The position numbers and the translations under genes are program-made. Below the pieces are notes generated by a model. It worked only from the letters and a program-made list of their open reading frames with translations. It did not search any database and was not told where the DNA came from. Below are positions 52,442-62,131 of a stretch of 64,000 nucleotides of DNA, in pieces (the stretch's first letter is position 1; the number at the start of each line of letters is the position of its first letter). Origin of the DNA: Sphingobacterium yanglingense (lineage in GTDB: Bacteria > Bacteroidota > Bacteroidia > Sphingobacteriales > Sphingobacteriaceae); NCBI RefSeq assembly GCF_004363245.1, contig NZ_SNYV01000019.1, positions 1 through 64,000 on the forward strand, in the 5' to 3' direction.

Positions 52442-52996
52442 ATGAGCAAAGTTACCTTAGCCGAAGCGCCCCCGGGTGTAGAAGGAGCTGGATTTTTTGC
52501 CACTTCATTAGATAAAGCCATTGGACTGGCTCGAGCCAATTCGCTGTGGCCACTGCCTTTTGCGACATCTTGTTGCGGAATAGAGTTTATGGCGACCATG
52601 GGTTCTACCTATGATTTGGCTCGTTTTGGTGCAGAGCGACCTAGTTTTTCGCCACGTCAAGCAGATATGTTATTGGTGATGGGGACCATTGCTAAAAAAA
52701 TGGCTCCAGTATTAAGACAGGTATATACGCAGATGGCTGAGCCGCGTTGGGTTATTGCTGTTGGTGCCTGTGCATCCAGTGGAGGTATTTTTGATACCTA
52801 TTCTGTTCTACAGGGAATTGACGAGATTATTCCTGTAGATGTATATGTGCCTGGATGCCCACCTCGTCCTGAAGCAATCCTAGATGGTGTGCTCAAATTG
52901 CAGGAGATTGTAAAGAATGAGTCTTTGAATAGGAGAAATACCCCGGAATATAAAGCATTATTAGAGAAGTACGGTATAGAAGCAAATAATGAATAA
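52442..52996 (+). CDS. nuoB: NADH-quinone oxidoreductase subunit B
   Basis: A 184-residue peripheral subunit that binds the last Fe-S cluster (N2) and passes electrons to quinone. The cluster ligands are the adjacent cysteines in FATSCCGIEFMA, plus GACASSGG and VPGCPPRPEA. The next gene overlaps by 8 bases. 94 bases separate it from nuoA, with no visible terminator. Confidence 0.95.
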   Translation: MSKVTLAEAPPGVEGAGFFATSLDKAIGLARANSLWPLPFATSCCGIEFMATMGSTYDLARFGAERPSFSPRQADMLLVMGTIAKKMAPVLRQVYTQMAEPRWVIAVGACASSGGIFDTYSVLQGIDEIIPVDVYVPGCPPRPEAILDGVLKLQEIVKNESLNRRNTPEYKALLEKYGIEANNE

Positions 52997-53492
52997 GTTG
53001 GATAATCAGGTTATAATTGATCGTCTACAGGCAGTTTTGGGCGATAAGATTCAGGTTTTAGGAGAGCCTCATGGTTTATTGGCAATTCAAACGGAGGCAG
53101 CTTATATTTTGGAGTTGCTGGCATTTGTCAAGAACGATGAACTGTTGCGTTTAAACTATTTGACGGATATTACTGCAGTACACTATCCACAGCAGGAAAA
53201 GCAATATGCTGTGGTGTATCATCTTCATAACCTTTTCCAAAATATACGTGTTCGTGTGAAAGTGTTTATCGGTGGCGAGCAGCCGTCTATACCTTCTGCA
53301 ACGAGTGTGTGGCAAGGGGCAAACTGGATGGAACGAGAAACGTACGATTTCTTTGGTATTCATTTTGAAGGCCATCCAGACCTAAGGAGAATTTTGAATA
53401 TGGATGATCTGGATGTCTTTCCAATGCGAAAAGAATATCCGCTAGAAGATCCTAACCGAATAGATAAGAAAGATTTTTATTTTGGCCGTTAA
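52989..53492 (+). CDS. nuoC: NADH-quinone oxidoreductase subunit C
   Basis: A 167-residue subunit of the hydrophilic arm (30-kDa family). WQGANWMERETYDFFGIHFE and HPDLRRILNMDDL are the signature, with YPLEDPNRIDKKDF at the end. It is separate from nuoD, unlike the fused NuoCD of Escherichia coli. Overlaps nuoB by 8 bases. Confidence 0.94.
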   Translation: MNKLDNQVIIDRLQAVLGDKIQVLGEPHGLLAIQTEAAYILELLAFVKNDELLRLNYLTDITAVHYPQQEKQYAVVYHLHNLFQNIRVRVKVFIGGEQPSIPSATSVWQGANWMERETYDFFGIHFEGHPDLRRILNMDDLDVFPMRKEYPLEDPNRIDKKDFYFGR

Positions 53493-53509
53493 CTTCAAGT
53501 GTAGATAAG

Positions 53510-54745
53510 ATGAGCAACCGAATAACCAAGATAACCCCTAATGATCCCGTTTTTTATGATAATGACCCTCAAGATGAGTTAATAACGCTCAATCTGGGGC
53601 CTACGCACCCTGCTACGCATGGTGTGTTTCAGAATGTTTTGCAGATAGACGGCGAGCGGATTGTGAGTGGGGTTTCCACGATTGGCTATATACACCGAGC
53701 TTTCGAGAAGATTGCAGAGCATCGTCCTTTTTATCAGATTACACCACTTACCGACCGTTTGAACTATTGTTCGTCCCCAATCAATAATATGGGATGGCAT
53801 ATGACAGTCGAGAAGCTCTTGGATATTGAGATTCCCAAGCGGGTGCAGTATATGCGTGTGATCGTGATGGAACTAGCGCGTATCGCCGACCATATTATTT
53901 GTAATGGTATTTTGGGGGTAGACACAGGTGCCTTTTCAGGTTTTCTCTATGTGATGCAGGAGCGGGAGTTTATCTATGAAATTTTTGAAGAAATCTGTGG
54001 TGCCCGCTTGACGACCAATATCGGTCGTATTGGTGGATTCGAGCGTGATTTTAATGATATTGCTTTTGATAAGATTAGAGAGTTTCTTAAACGTTATCCG
54101 CCTGTTTTGAGCGAGTTTGAGGAGCTTTTTGTTCGTAACCGCATATTTATTGAGCGTACTTCAGGGGTAGCAGCAGTAAAGCCGGAGGAAGCATTGGATT
54201 ACAGCTGGTCTGGTCCTATTCTACGCGCTACCGGAGTCGACTATGATGTCCGGGTTACAGCTCCCTACTGTTCGTATGAAGAGTTTGAGTTTGATGTGCC
54301 GGTAGGTACAAATGGAGATGTGTATGATCGGTTTATGGTGCGTAATGAAGAGATGCGGCAGTCTATGCGTATCATTCAGCAAGCGCTAGATAAAATAGAG
54401 AAAGAACCAAAAGGGGTGTTTCATGCTGATGTTCCAGAGTTTTATTTACCGCCAAAGGAGCAGGTTTATAATAATATGGAAGCATTGATTTATCACTTTA
54501 AAATAGTGATGGGAGAATGGGAAACACCGAAATCGGAAGTGTATCATGCCGTGGAGGGCGCCAATGGCGAACTCGGCTTTTACCTGATACATGATGGAGG
54601 GCGTACGCCTTACCGACTCCATTTCAGAAGACCATCTTTTATCAACTATCAGATGTTTGCACCAATGAGTAGAGGTATGTTGATATCTGATGCGATTATC
54701 AATATGAGTAGTTTAAATGTAATAGCAGGAGAGTTAGATGCTTAG
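53510..54745 (+). CDS. nuoD: NADH-quinone oxidoreductase subunit D
   Basis: A 411-residue subunit (49-kDa family) forming, with NuoB, the quinone-binding cavity. LGPTHPATHGVFQNVLQIDG and IGYIHRAFEKIAEH are the N-terminal motifs, the Tyr/His of the quinone site are within these, and DGGRTPYRLHFRRPSF lies near the end. Overlaps nuoE by 8 bases. Confidence 0.96.
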   Translation: MSNRITKITPNDPVFYDNDPQDELITLNLGPTHPATHGVFQNVLQIDGERIVSGVSTIGYIHRAFEKIAEHRPFYQITPLTDRLNYCSSPINNMGWHMTVEKLLDIEIPKRVQYMRVIVMELARIADHIICNGILGVDTGAFSGFLYVMQEREFIYEIFEEICGARLTTNIGRIGGFERDFNDIAFDKIREFLKRYPPVLSEFEELFVRNRIFIERTSGVAAVKPEEALDYSWSGPILRATGVDYDVRVTAPYCSYEEFEFDVPVGTNGDVYDRFMVRNEEMRQSMRIIQQALDKIEKEPKGVFHADVPEFYLPPKEQVYNNMEALIYHFKIVMGEWETPKSEVYHAVEGANGELGFYLIHDGGRTPYRLHFRRPSFINYQMFAPMSRGMLISDAIINMSSLNVIAGELDA

Positions 54746-55265
54746 TATACAAGAGAACCAACCGGTAGAATTTTCTGCAGCGCTTTTGGAGCAGTTCGGC
54801 GAGATTGTCGCTCGATACCCCGAGGGTCAACAAAAGTCAGCATTGTTGCCAATCCTTCACCTCGTGCAAGCGGAGTATGGATGGTTAAGTACAGATAGTA
54901 TGGATAAAGTGGCATCATATCTTCATATACAAGCTATTGAAGTGTATGAAGTGGCTACGTTTTATACCATGTATTTTTTAAAGCCCCAAGGAAAGTATAT
55001 GTTGGAAGTGTGCCGTACTGGACCATGTTGCTTGGTCGGTGCTGAAAAGATTATGCAACATATTGAAAACCGTCTGGGCGTAAAAGAAGGAGAGATTACA
55101 GCCGATGGTTTGTTCTCTTGGCGAGGTGTAGAATGTATGGCCGCTTGTGGTTATGGACCTGTATTACAGATCGGACCTGAGTATACATTTTACGAGAATT
55201 TAACCGAAAAAAGTGTTGATGAATTGATCGACACTTTGCGTGATAAAGCGAAACAGCAAGCTTAA
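54738..55265 (+). CDS. nuoE: NADH-quinone oxidoreductase subunit E
   Basis: A 175-residue thioredoxin-like subunit (24-kDa family) that holds a 2Fe-2S cluster. The four ligands are the cysteines in EVCRTGPCCLVGAE and ECMAACGYGPVLQ; the N-terminal helical part has LLPILHLVQAEYGWLS. Works with NuoF in the NADH-oxidising tip. It starts inside the last codons of nuoD. Confidence 0.95.
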   Translation: MLSIQENQPVEFSAALLEQFGEIVARYPEGQQKSALLPILHLVQAEYGWLSTDSMDKVASYLHIQAIEVYEVATFYTMYFLKPQGKYMLEVCRTGPCCLVGAEKIMQHIENRLGVKEGEITADGLFSWRGVECMAACGYGPVLQIGPEYTFYENLTEKSVDELIDTLRDKAKQQA

Positions 55266-55270
55266 AACAT

Positions 55271-56626
55271 ATGGGACGTAAATTATTATTAGAGCATATC
55301 AATGAGCCTGGTATTCAGACTTTTGATGTTTATCGTCAAAAAGGTGGATATCGTGCTGTAGAGAAAGCATTAAAGAGCATGTCTCCTGATGACGTTGTCG
55401 AGGAGGTGAAGAAATCGGGACTACGGGGTAGAGGAGGAGCGGGATTCCCTACCGGGATGAAGTGGAGCTTTTTGGCAAAGCCAGAGGGTGTATCCCGTTA
55501 TTTGGTATGTAATGGCGATGAGTCTGAACCGGGTACTTTTAAAGACCGTTATTTGATGACTCATATCCCACATGCATTAATTGAGGGCATGATTGTGTCA
55601 AGCTATGCATTGGGGGCAAATACGTCGTATATCTATGTCCGCGGGGAGATGATGCCGCAGATCCGAATCTTAGAACGCGCTATTGCCGAAACAAAGGCCG
55701 CTGGACTTTTGGGCAAGAATATATTAGGTACAGGCTATGACTTAGAGATCTATGTACAACCGGGAGGTGGTGCATACATCTGTGGCGAGGAGACGGCACT
55801 GTTGGAATCATTGGAAGGTAAGCGTGGTAATCCGCGCATAAAGCCACCATTTCCCGCAGTTGCAGGATTATATGGCTGTCCTACGGTTGTAAATAATGTT
55901 GAATCTATCGCATCTGTTGTCCCTATTATCAATGATGGAGGCGAGGAGTATGCGAAAATCGGTATAGAGCGCAGCACAGGAACAAAGCTTATCTCTGCTG
56001 GAGGAAATGTGAAGAATCCAGGAGTGTATGAGATTGAGTTGGGCGTGCCCGTAGAAGAGTTTATCTATTCCGACGAATATTGTGGTGGTATAGCTAATGG
56101 AAAGCGATTAAAGGCTTTGGTTGCAGGCGGTTCGTCTGTGCCGATTCTACCTGCAAACTTAATCTGTAAGACTATCAACGGAGATGCCCGCCTGATGACC
56201 TATGAATCTTTGGCAGATGGTGGTTTCCAGACAGGCACGATGATGGGGTCCGGAGGCTTTATCGTTTTTGATGAAGATCAATGTATTGTCCGTAACACCT
56301 GGAACTTCACTCGGTTCTATCATCACGAGAGCTGTGGACAGTGTTCTCCTTGTCGTGAAGGAACGGGCTGGATGGAGAAGGTATTACATAAAATAGAGCA
56401 TGGTAAAGGCAGTATCGCGGATATCGATTTACTATGGGATATTCAACGAAAAATAGAAGGTAATACAATTTGTCCGTTAGGCGACGCTGCGGCGTGGCCG
56501 GTAGCAGCAGCGATTCGACACTTTAGAGACGAATTTGAATGGCATGTGCTTCATCCAGGGGAGTCGCAATCGAGGAATTATGGATTAGCACATTATGCCG
56601 ATCCTGTAAAACCTGTAGCACAGTAA
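55271..56626 (+). CDS. nuoF: NADH-quinone oxidoreductase subunit F
   Basis: A 451-residue NADH dehydrogenase subunit (51-kDa family). LRGRGGAGFPTGMKW (51-65) binds FMN/NADH, GGGAYICGEETALLESLEG is the second nucleotide segment, and the 4Fe-4S ligands are in ESCGQCSPCREGTGW with a further Cys in NTICPLGDAAAW. Five bases after nuoE. Confidence 0.96.
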   Translation: MGRKLLLEHINEPGIQTFDVYRQKGGYRAVEKALKSMSPDDVVEEVKKSGLRGRGGAGFPTGMKWSFLAKPEGVSRYLVCNGDESEPGTFKDRYLMTHIPHALIEGMIVSSYALGANTSYIYVRGEMMPQIRILERAIAETKAAGLLGKNILGTGYDLEIYVQPGGGAYICGEETALLESLEGKRGNPRIKPPFPAVAGLYGCPTVVNNVESIASVVPIINDGGEEYAKIGIERSTGTKLISAGGNVKNPGVYEIELGVPVEEFIYSDEYCGGIANGKRLKALVAGGSSVPILPANLICKTINGDARLMTYESLADGGFQTGTMMGSGGFIVFDEDQCIVRNTWNFTRFYHHESCGQCSPCREGTGWMEKVLHKIEHGKGSIADIDLLWDIQRKIEGNTICPLGDAAAWPVAAAIRHFRDEFEWHVLHPGESQSRNYGLAHYADPVKPVAQ

Positions 56627-56658
56627 ACGGGGTAATAATCTAGTAGAAAGCAGAAACG

Positions 56659-57675
56659 ATGGCTGAAGAAATTGTAAAATTTAAAGTAACAATCGATGGT
56701 ATACCTGTAGAGGTAGCACCAGGAACTACTATTCTAAATGCGGCGCGTCAGATAGGTGGAGATATTGTCCCGCCAGCGATGTGCTACTATTCTAAATTAG
56801 AGGGAACGGGGGGAAAATGTCGTACCTGTTTGGTCAAAGTATCTAAAGGATCTGAGAAAGACCCTCGGCCAATGCCTAAACTTGTGGCATCTTGTCGCAC
56901 AACTGTTATGGATGGCATGGAGGTACAGAATATAACGTCTCCAGATGTTGTTGAAGCTCGAAAAGGAGTTGTGGAGATGCTTTTGATCAACCACCCTTTG
57001 GATTGTCCAGTGTGTGATCAGGCGGGAGAGTGCAAATTGCAGGATTTGGGCTATGAGCATGGTGATGAAGGGACACGTTATGAGTTTGAGCGCCGTACAT
57101 TCGAACGTATTGATATTGGAGATAAAATACAGTTGCACATGAATCGTTGTATTCTGTGTTACCGTTGTGTTTTTGTTGCCAATCAGCTTACCAATGAACG
57201 TGAACATGGGGTCTTGAATAGAGGTGATCATTCAGAGATATCTACATTTATACATAAAGCGCTGAACCATGATTTTGTAGGAAATGTAATTGATGTGTGT
57301 CCGGTAGGGGCGTTGACGGATAAGACTTTCCGGTTTAAGAATCGTGTGTGGTTTACGAAGCCTGTGGATGCGCATAGGGACTGCCCTACCTGTGCTGGTA
57401 AGGTGACTCTGTGGTACAAAGGCGAAGAGGTGTTGCGGGTAACGGGACGAAAAGATGAGTATGGAGAGGTGGAAGAGTTTATCTGTAATACCTGTCGGTT
57501 TGAAACTAAAAGTACATCAGATTGGACGCTTGAGGAGCCAACTCCGGTAGACCATGAATCTGTTATTGGAGCAAATCACTATTTGAATTTTAACCCTCCT
57601 GCGGTGATTCATGAAGATAAAAAATTGCAATTGGCTAATGAGGAGCAGTTGGCTAGAACAGAACGATTAAAGTAA
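56659..57675 (+). CDS. nuoG: NADH-quinone oxidoreductase subunit G, short form
   Basis: A 338-residue electron-carrying subunit, about one third of the Escherichia coli length. The 2Fe-2S ligands are Cys42, Cys54, Cys57 and Cys79; the second cluster uses His112, Cys116, Cys119 and Cys125 (NHPLDCPVCDQAGEC); the third uses RCILCYRC with IDVCPVGAL. A last zinc- or cluster-like pair region (CPTC and CNTC, near 250 and 280) follows and the protein then ends, lacking the large molybdopterin-like domain. The shortness is natural, with an intact stop codon and tight spacing (7 bases) to nuoH. Confidence 0.93.
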   Translation: MAEEIVKFKVTIDGIPVEVAPGTTILNAARQIGGDIVPPAMCYYSKLEGTGGKCRTCLVKVSKGSEKDPRPMPKLVASCRTTVMDGMEVQNITSPDVVEARKGVVEMLLINHPLDCPVCDQAGECKLQDLGYEHGDEGTRYEFERRTFERIDIGDKIQLHMNRCILCYRCVFVANQLTNEREHGVLNRGDHSEISTFIHKALNHDFVGNVIDVCPVGALTDKTFRFKNRVWFTKPVDAHRDCPTCAGKVTLWYKGEEVLRVTGRKDEYGEVEEFICNTCRFETKSTSDWTLEEPTPVDHESVIGANHYLNFNPPAVIHEDKKLQLANEEQLARTERLK

Positions 57676-57682
57676 ATCAGCA

Positions 57683-58723
57683 ATGGAAACAGCTTTTATT
57701 TTAGAAAAATTGATTTTAGTAGTTATTGTGTTTACTATCACGTTGGTAATCGCGATGTATTCTACTCTTGCGGAGCGTAAGATTGCTGGTTTTATGCAAG
57801 ATCGACATGGGCCAGATAGAGCAGGTATTTTCGGACTTTTACAGCCTTTGTGCGATGGCGGGAAGTTCTTCTTCAAGGAAGAAATTATTCCTTCAGGTGC
57901 TCATAAGCCATTATTTATCCTAGGGCCGGTTATCGCCATTATTACAGCCTGTATCAGTTCGGCTGTTATTCCTTGGGGACAGGAACTTACGATTAATGGC
58001 AAGCAGATCTCGTTGCAAGTGGCTTCTGGAATTAACATTGGTGTACTCTACATGTTCGGTGTTATTGCTTTAGGGGTGTACGGAATTATGCTTGGAGGCT
58101 GGGCTTCTAACAATAAGTTCTCTTTGATGGGGGCTATCCGCGCGGCTTCGCAGAGTATTAGTTATGAAATCGGAATGGGCTTGTCGCTTATCGCGTTATT
58201 GATGGTGACGGGTACATTACAGCTGGAAGATATCGTGGCACAACAATCAGGCTTTGTCAATTGGAACATATGGGTACAACCGCTTGGTTTTTTGATTTTC
58301 ATCACCTGTGCATTTGCAGAGTGTAACCGTGTACCGTTTGACTTGCCGGAGTGTGAGACTGAACTGGTGGGCGGATACCATACCGAATATTCTTCAATGA
58401 AACTCGGGCTCTATATGTTCTCGGAGTACATTAACATGTTTGTGTCTTCGGCATTGATGGCAGCGCTCTACTTTGGAGGTTATAATTTTCCATTTATGTA
58501 TGAGCTTGGTCTATCGCAAAATTGGATAACCATTATTGGCGTGATCGTTTTCTTTTTAAAGATATTCGGCTTCATCTTTTTCTTCATGTGGATACGTTGG
58601 ACCTTGCCACGCTTCCGCTATGATCAGTTGATGAATCTTGGCTGGAAGATATTGATTCCTTTAGCCATTGCTAATATCGTGCTGACAGGAGTAATTACAT
58701 TAGTAAAGGATACTTATTTTTAA
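57683..58723 (+). CDS. nuoH: NADH-quinone oxidoreductase subunit H
   Basis: A 346-residue membrane subunit with about eight helices that links the quinone site to the proton channels. LAERKIAGFMQDRHGPDRAG and FAECNRVPFDLPECETELVG are the strongest signatures, the latter with conserved acidic residues of the E channel. Followed by a 92-base repeat-containing gap before nuoI. Confidence 0.95.
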   Translation: METAFILEKLILVVIVFTITLVIAMYSTLAERKIAGFMQDRHGPDRAGIFGLLQPLCDGGKFFFKEEIIPSGAHKPLFILGPVIAIITACISSAVIPWGQELTINGKQISLQVASGINIGVLYMFGVIALGVYGIMLGGWASNNKFSLMGAIRAASQSISYEIGMGLSLIALLMVTGTLQLEDIVAQQSGFVNWNIWVQPLGFLIFITCAFAECNRVPFDLPECETELVGGYHTEYSSMKLGLYMFSEYINMFVSSALMAALYFGGYNFPFMYELGLSQNWITIIGVIVFFLKIFGFIFFFMWIRWTLPRFRYDQLMNLGWKILIPLAIANIVLTGVITLVKDTYF

Positions 58724-58724
58724 G

Positions 58725-58803
58725 ACGAGTTATCCGGTGAACGAGTTATCAAGTTATCAAGTCAAGGTAACCTGATAACAGGATCACAGGATTACTTGAT
58801 AAC
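58725..58803. repeat. GTTATC repeat cluster between nuoH and nuoI
   Basis: ACGAGTTATC occurs twice (58725-58734, 58741-58750) and GTTATC a third time (58753-58758); the reverse form GATAAC occurs at 58774-58779 and 58798-58803. GTTATCAAGT (58753-58762) and ACTTGATAAC (58794-58803) form a 10-bp inverted repeat, so the transcript can fold into a hairpin with a CCTG/CAGG stem inside the loop. Confidence 0.6.
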
Positions 58804-58815
58804 AAAGCAAAAGTT

Positions 58816-59337
58816 ATGCAATCATTAAGCAATAGGAAGAAAGTAATTGAGCAGAAGCCAATGAATATATGGGAGCGCATGTATTTGCCGGCTATTGCTA
58901 AGGGGCTATCTATCACCCTAAAACACTTTTTCAAAAAGATACCGACGATTAAATATCCGGAGGAAATACGTCCTTACTCGAAGAACTTTAGGGGGCAGCA
59001 TTCTTTGAAACGTGATGAGCAAGGACGGGAGCGTTGTACAGCCTGTGGACTCTGTGCTTTATCTTGTCCTGCTGAAGCTATTACGATGACTGCCGCAGAG
59101 CGTCAAAAAGGAGAGGAGAACCTATATCGGGAAGAAAAGTACGCCGCTGTTTATGAAATCAATATGCTCCGTTGTATTTTTTGTGGACTCTGTGAGGAGG
59201 CCTGCCCTAAGGAGGCGATCTATCTTGATGGCCCACATGTTACTGCGGAATATCTGCGTCGAGATTTTATTTATGGCAAAGATAAATTGGTGGAGCCTAA
59301 ATTTGATATTACAAAACTAAACAGAGAAAACGCTTAA
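58816..59337 (+). CDS. nuoI: NADH-quinone oxidoreductase subunit I
   Basis: A 173-residue ferredoxin-like subunit (23-kDa family) with two 4Fe-4S clusters, whose ligands are in CTACGLCALSCPAEAI and CIFCGLCEEACPKEAI. The N-terminal helix (LPAIAKGLSITLKHFF) anchors it to the membrane arm. Four bases before nuoJ. Confidence 0.95.
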   Translation: MQSLSNRKKVIEQKPMNIWERMYLPAIAKGLSITLKHFFKKIPTIKYPEEIRPYSKNFRGQHSLKRDEQGRERCTACGLCALSCPAEAITMTAAERQKGEENLYREEKYAAVYEINMLRCIFCGLCEEACPKEAIYLDGPHVTAEYLRRDFIYGKDKLVEPKFDITKLNRENA

Positions 59338-59341
59338 GCAG

Positions 59342-59839
59342 ATGACTATATTCTATTTTGTTGCCTTTTTGTCTATTTTCTTTGCGTTGATGACCATCTT
59401 CACGAAGAACCCTGTGCATAGTGTACTTTATTTGGTAATTACCTTTTTCACTTTTACAGTGCACTACATTTTGCTGAATGCTCAATTTTTGGCCGTTGTC
59501 AATTTCATCGTCTATATGGGAGCAATCATGGTCTTATTTTTATTTGTCCTGATGCTGCTCAATCTCAATAAGGAGATAGAGCCGATGAGGTCCAATGTGG
59601 TAAAGATTATGGGGGCCGTGGCAGGGATGTGTATGTTGGCCACATTTTTAGGCGCTTTTAAGGTTTTAGAGAGTAATAATGAGTTTGTGACGGGGAATAC
59701 CGATGTGGGACTGGTAAAAAATCTAGGTAAAGTTTTATTTGATGAATTCCTTTTGCCTTTTGAACTGTCCTCAATTTTGTTGTTGACTGCGATGGTCGGC
59801 GCTATATTATTGGCTAAAAAAGAAACAAAAGAAGCGTAA
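59342..59839 (+). CDS. nuoJ: NADH-quinone oxidoreductase subunit J
   Basis: A 165-residue membrane subunit with five helices. NPVHSVLYLVITFFTFTVHY and NFIVYMGAIMVLFLFVLMLL are the conserved parts, including the Tyr/Gly region of the pi-bulge helix. Its stop overlaps the nuoK start (TAATG). Confidence 0.94.
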   Translation: MTIFYFVAFLSIFFALMTIFTKNPVHSVLYLVITFFTFTVHYILLNAQFLAVVNFIVYMGAIMVLFLFVLMLLNLNKEIEPMRSNVVKIMGAVAGMCMLATFLGAFKVLESNNEFVTGNTDVGLVKNLGKVLFDEFLLPFELSSILLLTAMVGAILLAKKETKEA

Positions 59840-60168
59840 TGGACAATCTTATTCAAAATATACAAGGGATACCGTTAAATCACTACGTGATTTTTTGTAG
59901 TATCATTTTTTCAATCGGTGTCATTGGTGTATTGATCCGTCGTAATGTGATTATCATTATGATGTCGATAGAGCTTATGCTCAATTCCGTTAACTTGTTA
60001 TTGGCCGCATTCTCCGCATATCGGGGAGATGCCAGTGGACAGGTGTTTGTGTTCTTTATCATGGCCTTGGCTGCAGCTGAAGTCGCTGTGGGACTGGCTA
60101 TTGTTATTATGGTCTATCGGAATACAAAATCAGTAGATATTGAGTCGTTAAGTAAGTTGCGTTGGTAA
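59839..60168 (+). CDS. nuoK: NADH-quinone oxidoreductase subunit K
   Basis: A 109-residue three-helix membrane subunit (MrpC-like). The conserved Glu is in IMMSIELMLNSVNLL, and MALAAAEVAVGLAIVI in helix 3 carries the second. Overlaps nuoJ by one base. Confidence 0.95.
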   Translation: MDNLIQNIQGIPLNHYVIFCSIIFSIGVIGVLIRRNVIIIMMSIELMLNSVNLLLAAFSAYRGDASGQVFVFFIMALAAAEVAVGLAIVIMVYRNTKSVDIESLSKLRW

Positions 60169-60189
60169 AAATTAAGTAGAACTAGCTAT

Positions 60190-62109
60190 ATGATCGAACT
60201 AATTTGGTTAATACCTTTACTACCCCTGATTGGATTTGTAGTTAATGGAATAGGGCGGAATTTTCTCCCTAAAAGTGCTGTCGGAACTCTTGGAAGCGGA
60301 GTAGTGTTGGGGTCTTTTATATTGAGCTGCCTTGTATTTGGTGAAGTGCTGGCTGCTCGCAGCGCAGGACAAGAAGCGGCTTTTGCTTATCACTTATTCG
60401 ATTGGATTCGATTGGGTAATCTGGATATTAGTTTTTCTTTCTTGGTGGATCCGTTGAGCGCATTAATGTTGCTTATTATTACTGGAATAGGTTTCTTGAT
60501 TCACTTATACTCGATTGGATATATGAGTCACGATGCTGGATTCGGTAAATTCTTTGCTTATCTGAATCTATTTATATTCTTTATGTTGCTGTTGGTTCTA
60601 GGCTCTAACTATTTGATTATGTTCATCGGATGGGAGGGAGTCGGCCTATGTTCTTATTTATTGATCGGTTTTTGGTATAAAAATTCAAGCTACGCGAGTG
60701 CAGCTAAGAAAGCATTTGTAATGAATAGAATCGGCGATTTAGGATTTTTGATTGCTGTTTTTGCTATCATCGCTACATTTGGCTCTCTGGAGTTTGATGT
60801 CGTTTTTCAGCAAGCGTCCAGTTTCCCGGTTGGTGATGCCACCTTACTGTTGATAACATTATTATTGTTTGTTGCAGCAACTGGAAAATCGGCACAGATT
60901 CCTTTATTTACATGGTTGCCCGATGCGATGGCGGGACCGACTCCAGTTTCTGCATTGATTCACGCCGCAACGATGGTTACGGCAGGTATCTATATGATTG
61001 TACGATCCAATATTTTGTTTACATTGTCTCCGGTCACGATGCAGATTATCGCTGCGATAGGTGTGTGTACCGCCTTGGTTGCTGCTTTTATTGCAATTAC
61101 CCAGAATGATATTAAGAAGGTGTTGGCTTATTCCACGGTTTCTCAATTGGGATACATGTTCTTGGGATTGGGTGTAGGTGCATTTACAGGGGCTTTTTTC
61201 CATGTACTGACACACGCTTTCTTTAAAGCATTACTTTTCTTAGGAGCAGGATCTGTGATCCATGCGATGAGTGATGAGCAGGATATGCGCCAGATGGGGG
61301 GGCTTAAAAAGAGTCTTCCTGTAACTTATCTAACAATGTTGGTCGGTACTATTGCTATTTCGGGAATACCGCCTTTGTCAGGTTTTTTCTCGAAGGATGA
61401 GATTTTGGCTCATGCCTTTCTTGCTAATCCGTTATTATGGGGGCTTGGTTTTGTAGGGGCATTGTTTACTGCCTTCTATATGTTCAGACTGTTGTATCTG
61501 ACATTTTTTGGAGAATTTAGAGGAACTGAGGATCAAAAGAGTCATTTGCATGAATCTCCTATGTCGATGTTGCTCCCTTTGGTCGTATTAGCGGTGCTTG
61601 CTGCTGGTGGAGGATTATTGAATGTGCCTGAGGCGCTAGGAGGTAGTAATTGGCTTGCTAATTTCCTGAGTCCGATATTTGCTTATAGTAACAGTCGAGT
61701 GGCAGCAATCCATATTGACCATAATACGGAATATATCTTGATGGGGGCATCTGCTGTAGCTGCTTTAGTTATGGCTGGTATAGCCTATTCAACTTATGTT
61801 AACAAAAAAAGTATTCCTGGTCCAGATGGGCAAGAACAAGGACTCTTGTACAAACTATCCTATCACAAGCTTTATGTAGATGAGCTGTACGATGCGCTGA
61901 TTGTTCGCCCTTTAAATGCATTTTCGAAGTTTTTATACCGTGTTGTAGATAGAGCAGGAATAGACGGTTTTGTGAATGGTATCGGGGGCTTTTTTATGTC
62001 TTCTGGTCGAGGAATTCGTCAACTGCAGACAGGGCATGTTGGTTTTTATATCTTTATGATGGTCATTGGGGTTATCGCTATCCTTTTGTACGGTTTTTTA
62101 AATGTATAG
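60190..62109 (+). CDS. nuoL: NADH-quinone oxidoreductase subunit L
   Basis: A 639-residue antiporter-like proton channel with about sixteen helices. FIGWEGVGLCSYLLIGFWY contains the conserved Glu, LPDAMAGPTPVSALIHAATM and KVLAYSTVSQLGYMFLGLG are the channel signatures, and the C-terminal long lateral helix ends with a final membrane anchor. Full-length. Confidence 0.95.
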   Translation: MIELIWLIPLLPLIGFVVNGIGRNFLPKSAVGTLGSGVVLGSFILSCLVFGEVLAARSAGQEAAFAYHLFDWIRLGNLDISFSFLVDPLSALMLLIITGIGFLIHLYSIGYMSHDAGFGKFFAYLNLFIFFMLLLVLGSNYLIMFIGWEGVGLCSYLLIGFWYKNSSYASAAKKAFVMNRIGDLGFLIAVFAIIATFGSLEFDVVFQQASSFPVGDATLLLITLLLFVAATGKSAQIPLFTWLPDAMAGPTPVSALIHAATMVTAGIYMIVRSNILFTLSPVTMQIIAAIGVCTALVAAFIAITQNDIKKVLAYSTVSQLGYMFLGLGVGAFTGAFFHVLTHAFFKALLFLGAGSVIHAMSDEQDMRQMGGLKKSLPVTYLTMLVGTIAISGIPPLSGFFSKDEILAHAFLANPLLWGLGFVGALFTAFYMFRLLYLTFFGEFRGTEDQKSHLHESPMSMLLPLVVLAVLAAGGGLLNVPEALGGSNWLANFLSPIFAYSNSRVAAIHIDHNTEYILMGASAVAALVMAGIAYSTYVNKKSIPGPDGQEQGLLYKLSYHKLYVDELYDALIVRPLNAFSKFLYRVVDRAGIDGFVNGIGGFFMSSGRGIRQLQTGHVGFYIFMMVIGVIAILLYGFLNV

Positions 62110-62131
62110 CTATTTGTAATCGAAGTAATCC

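Noticed and set aside
56659..57675. nuoG as a truncated pseudogene
   Set aside because: Cluster ligands, spacing to nuoH and the natural stop codon are intact; the short form is expected in Bacteroidota.
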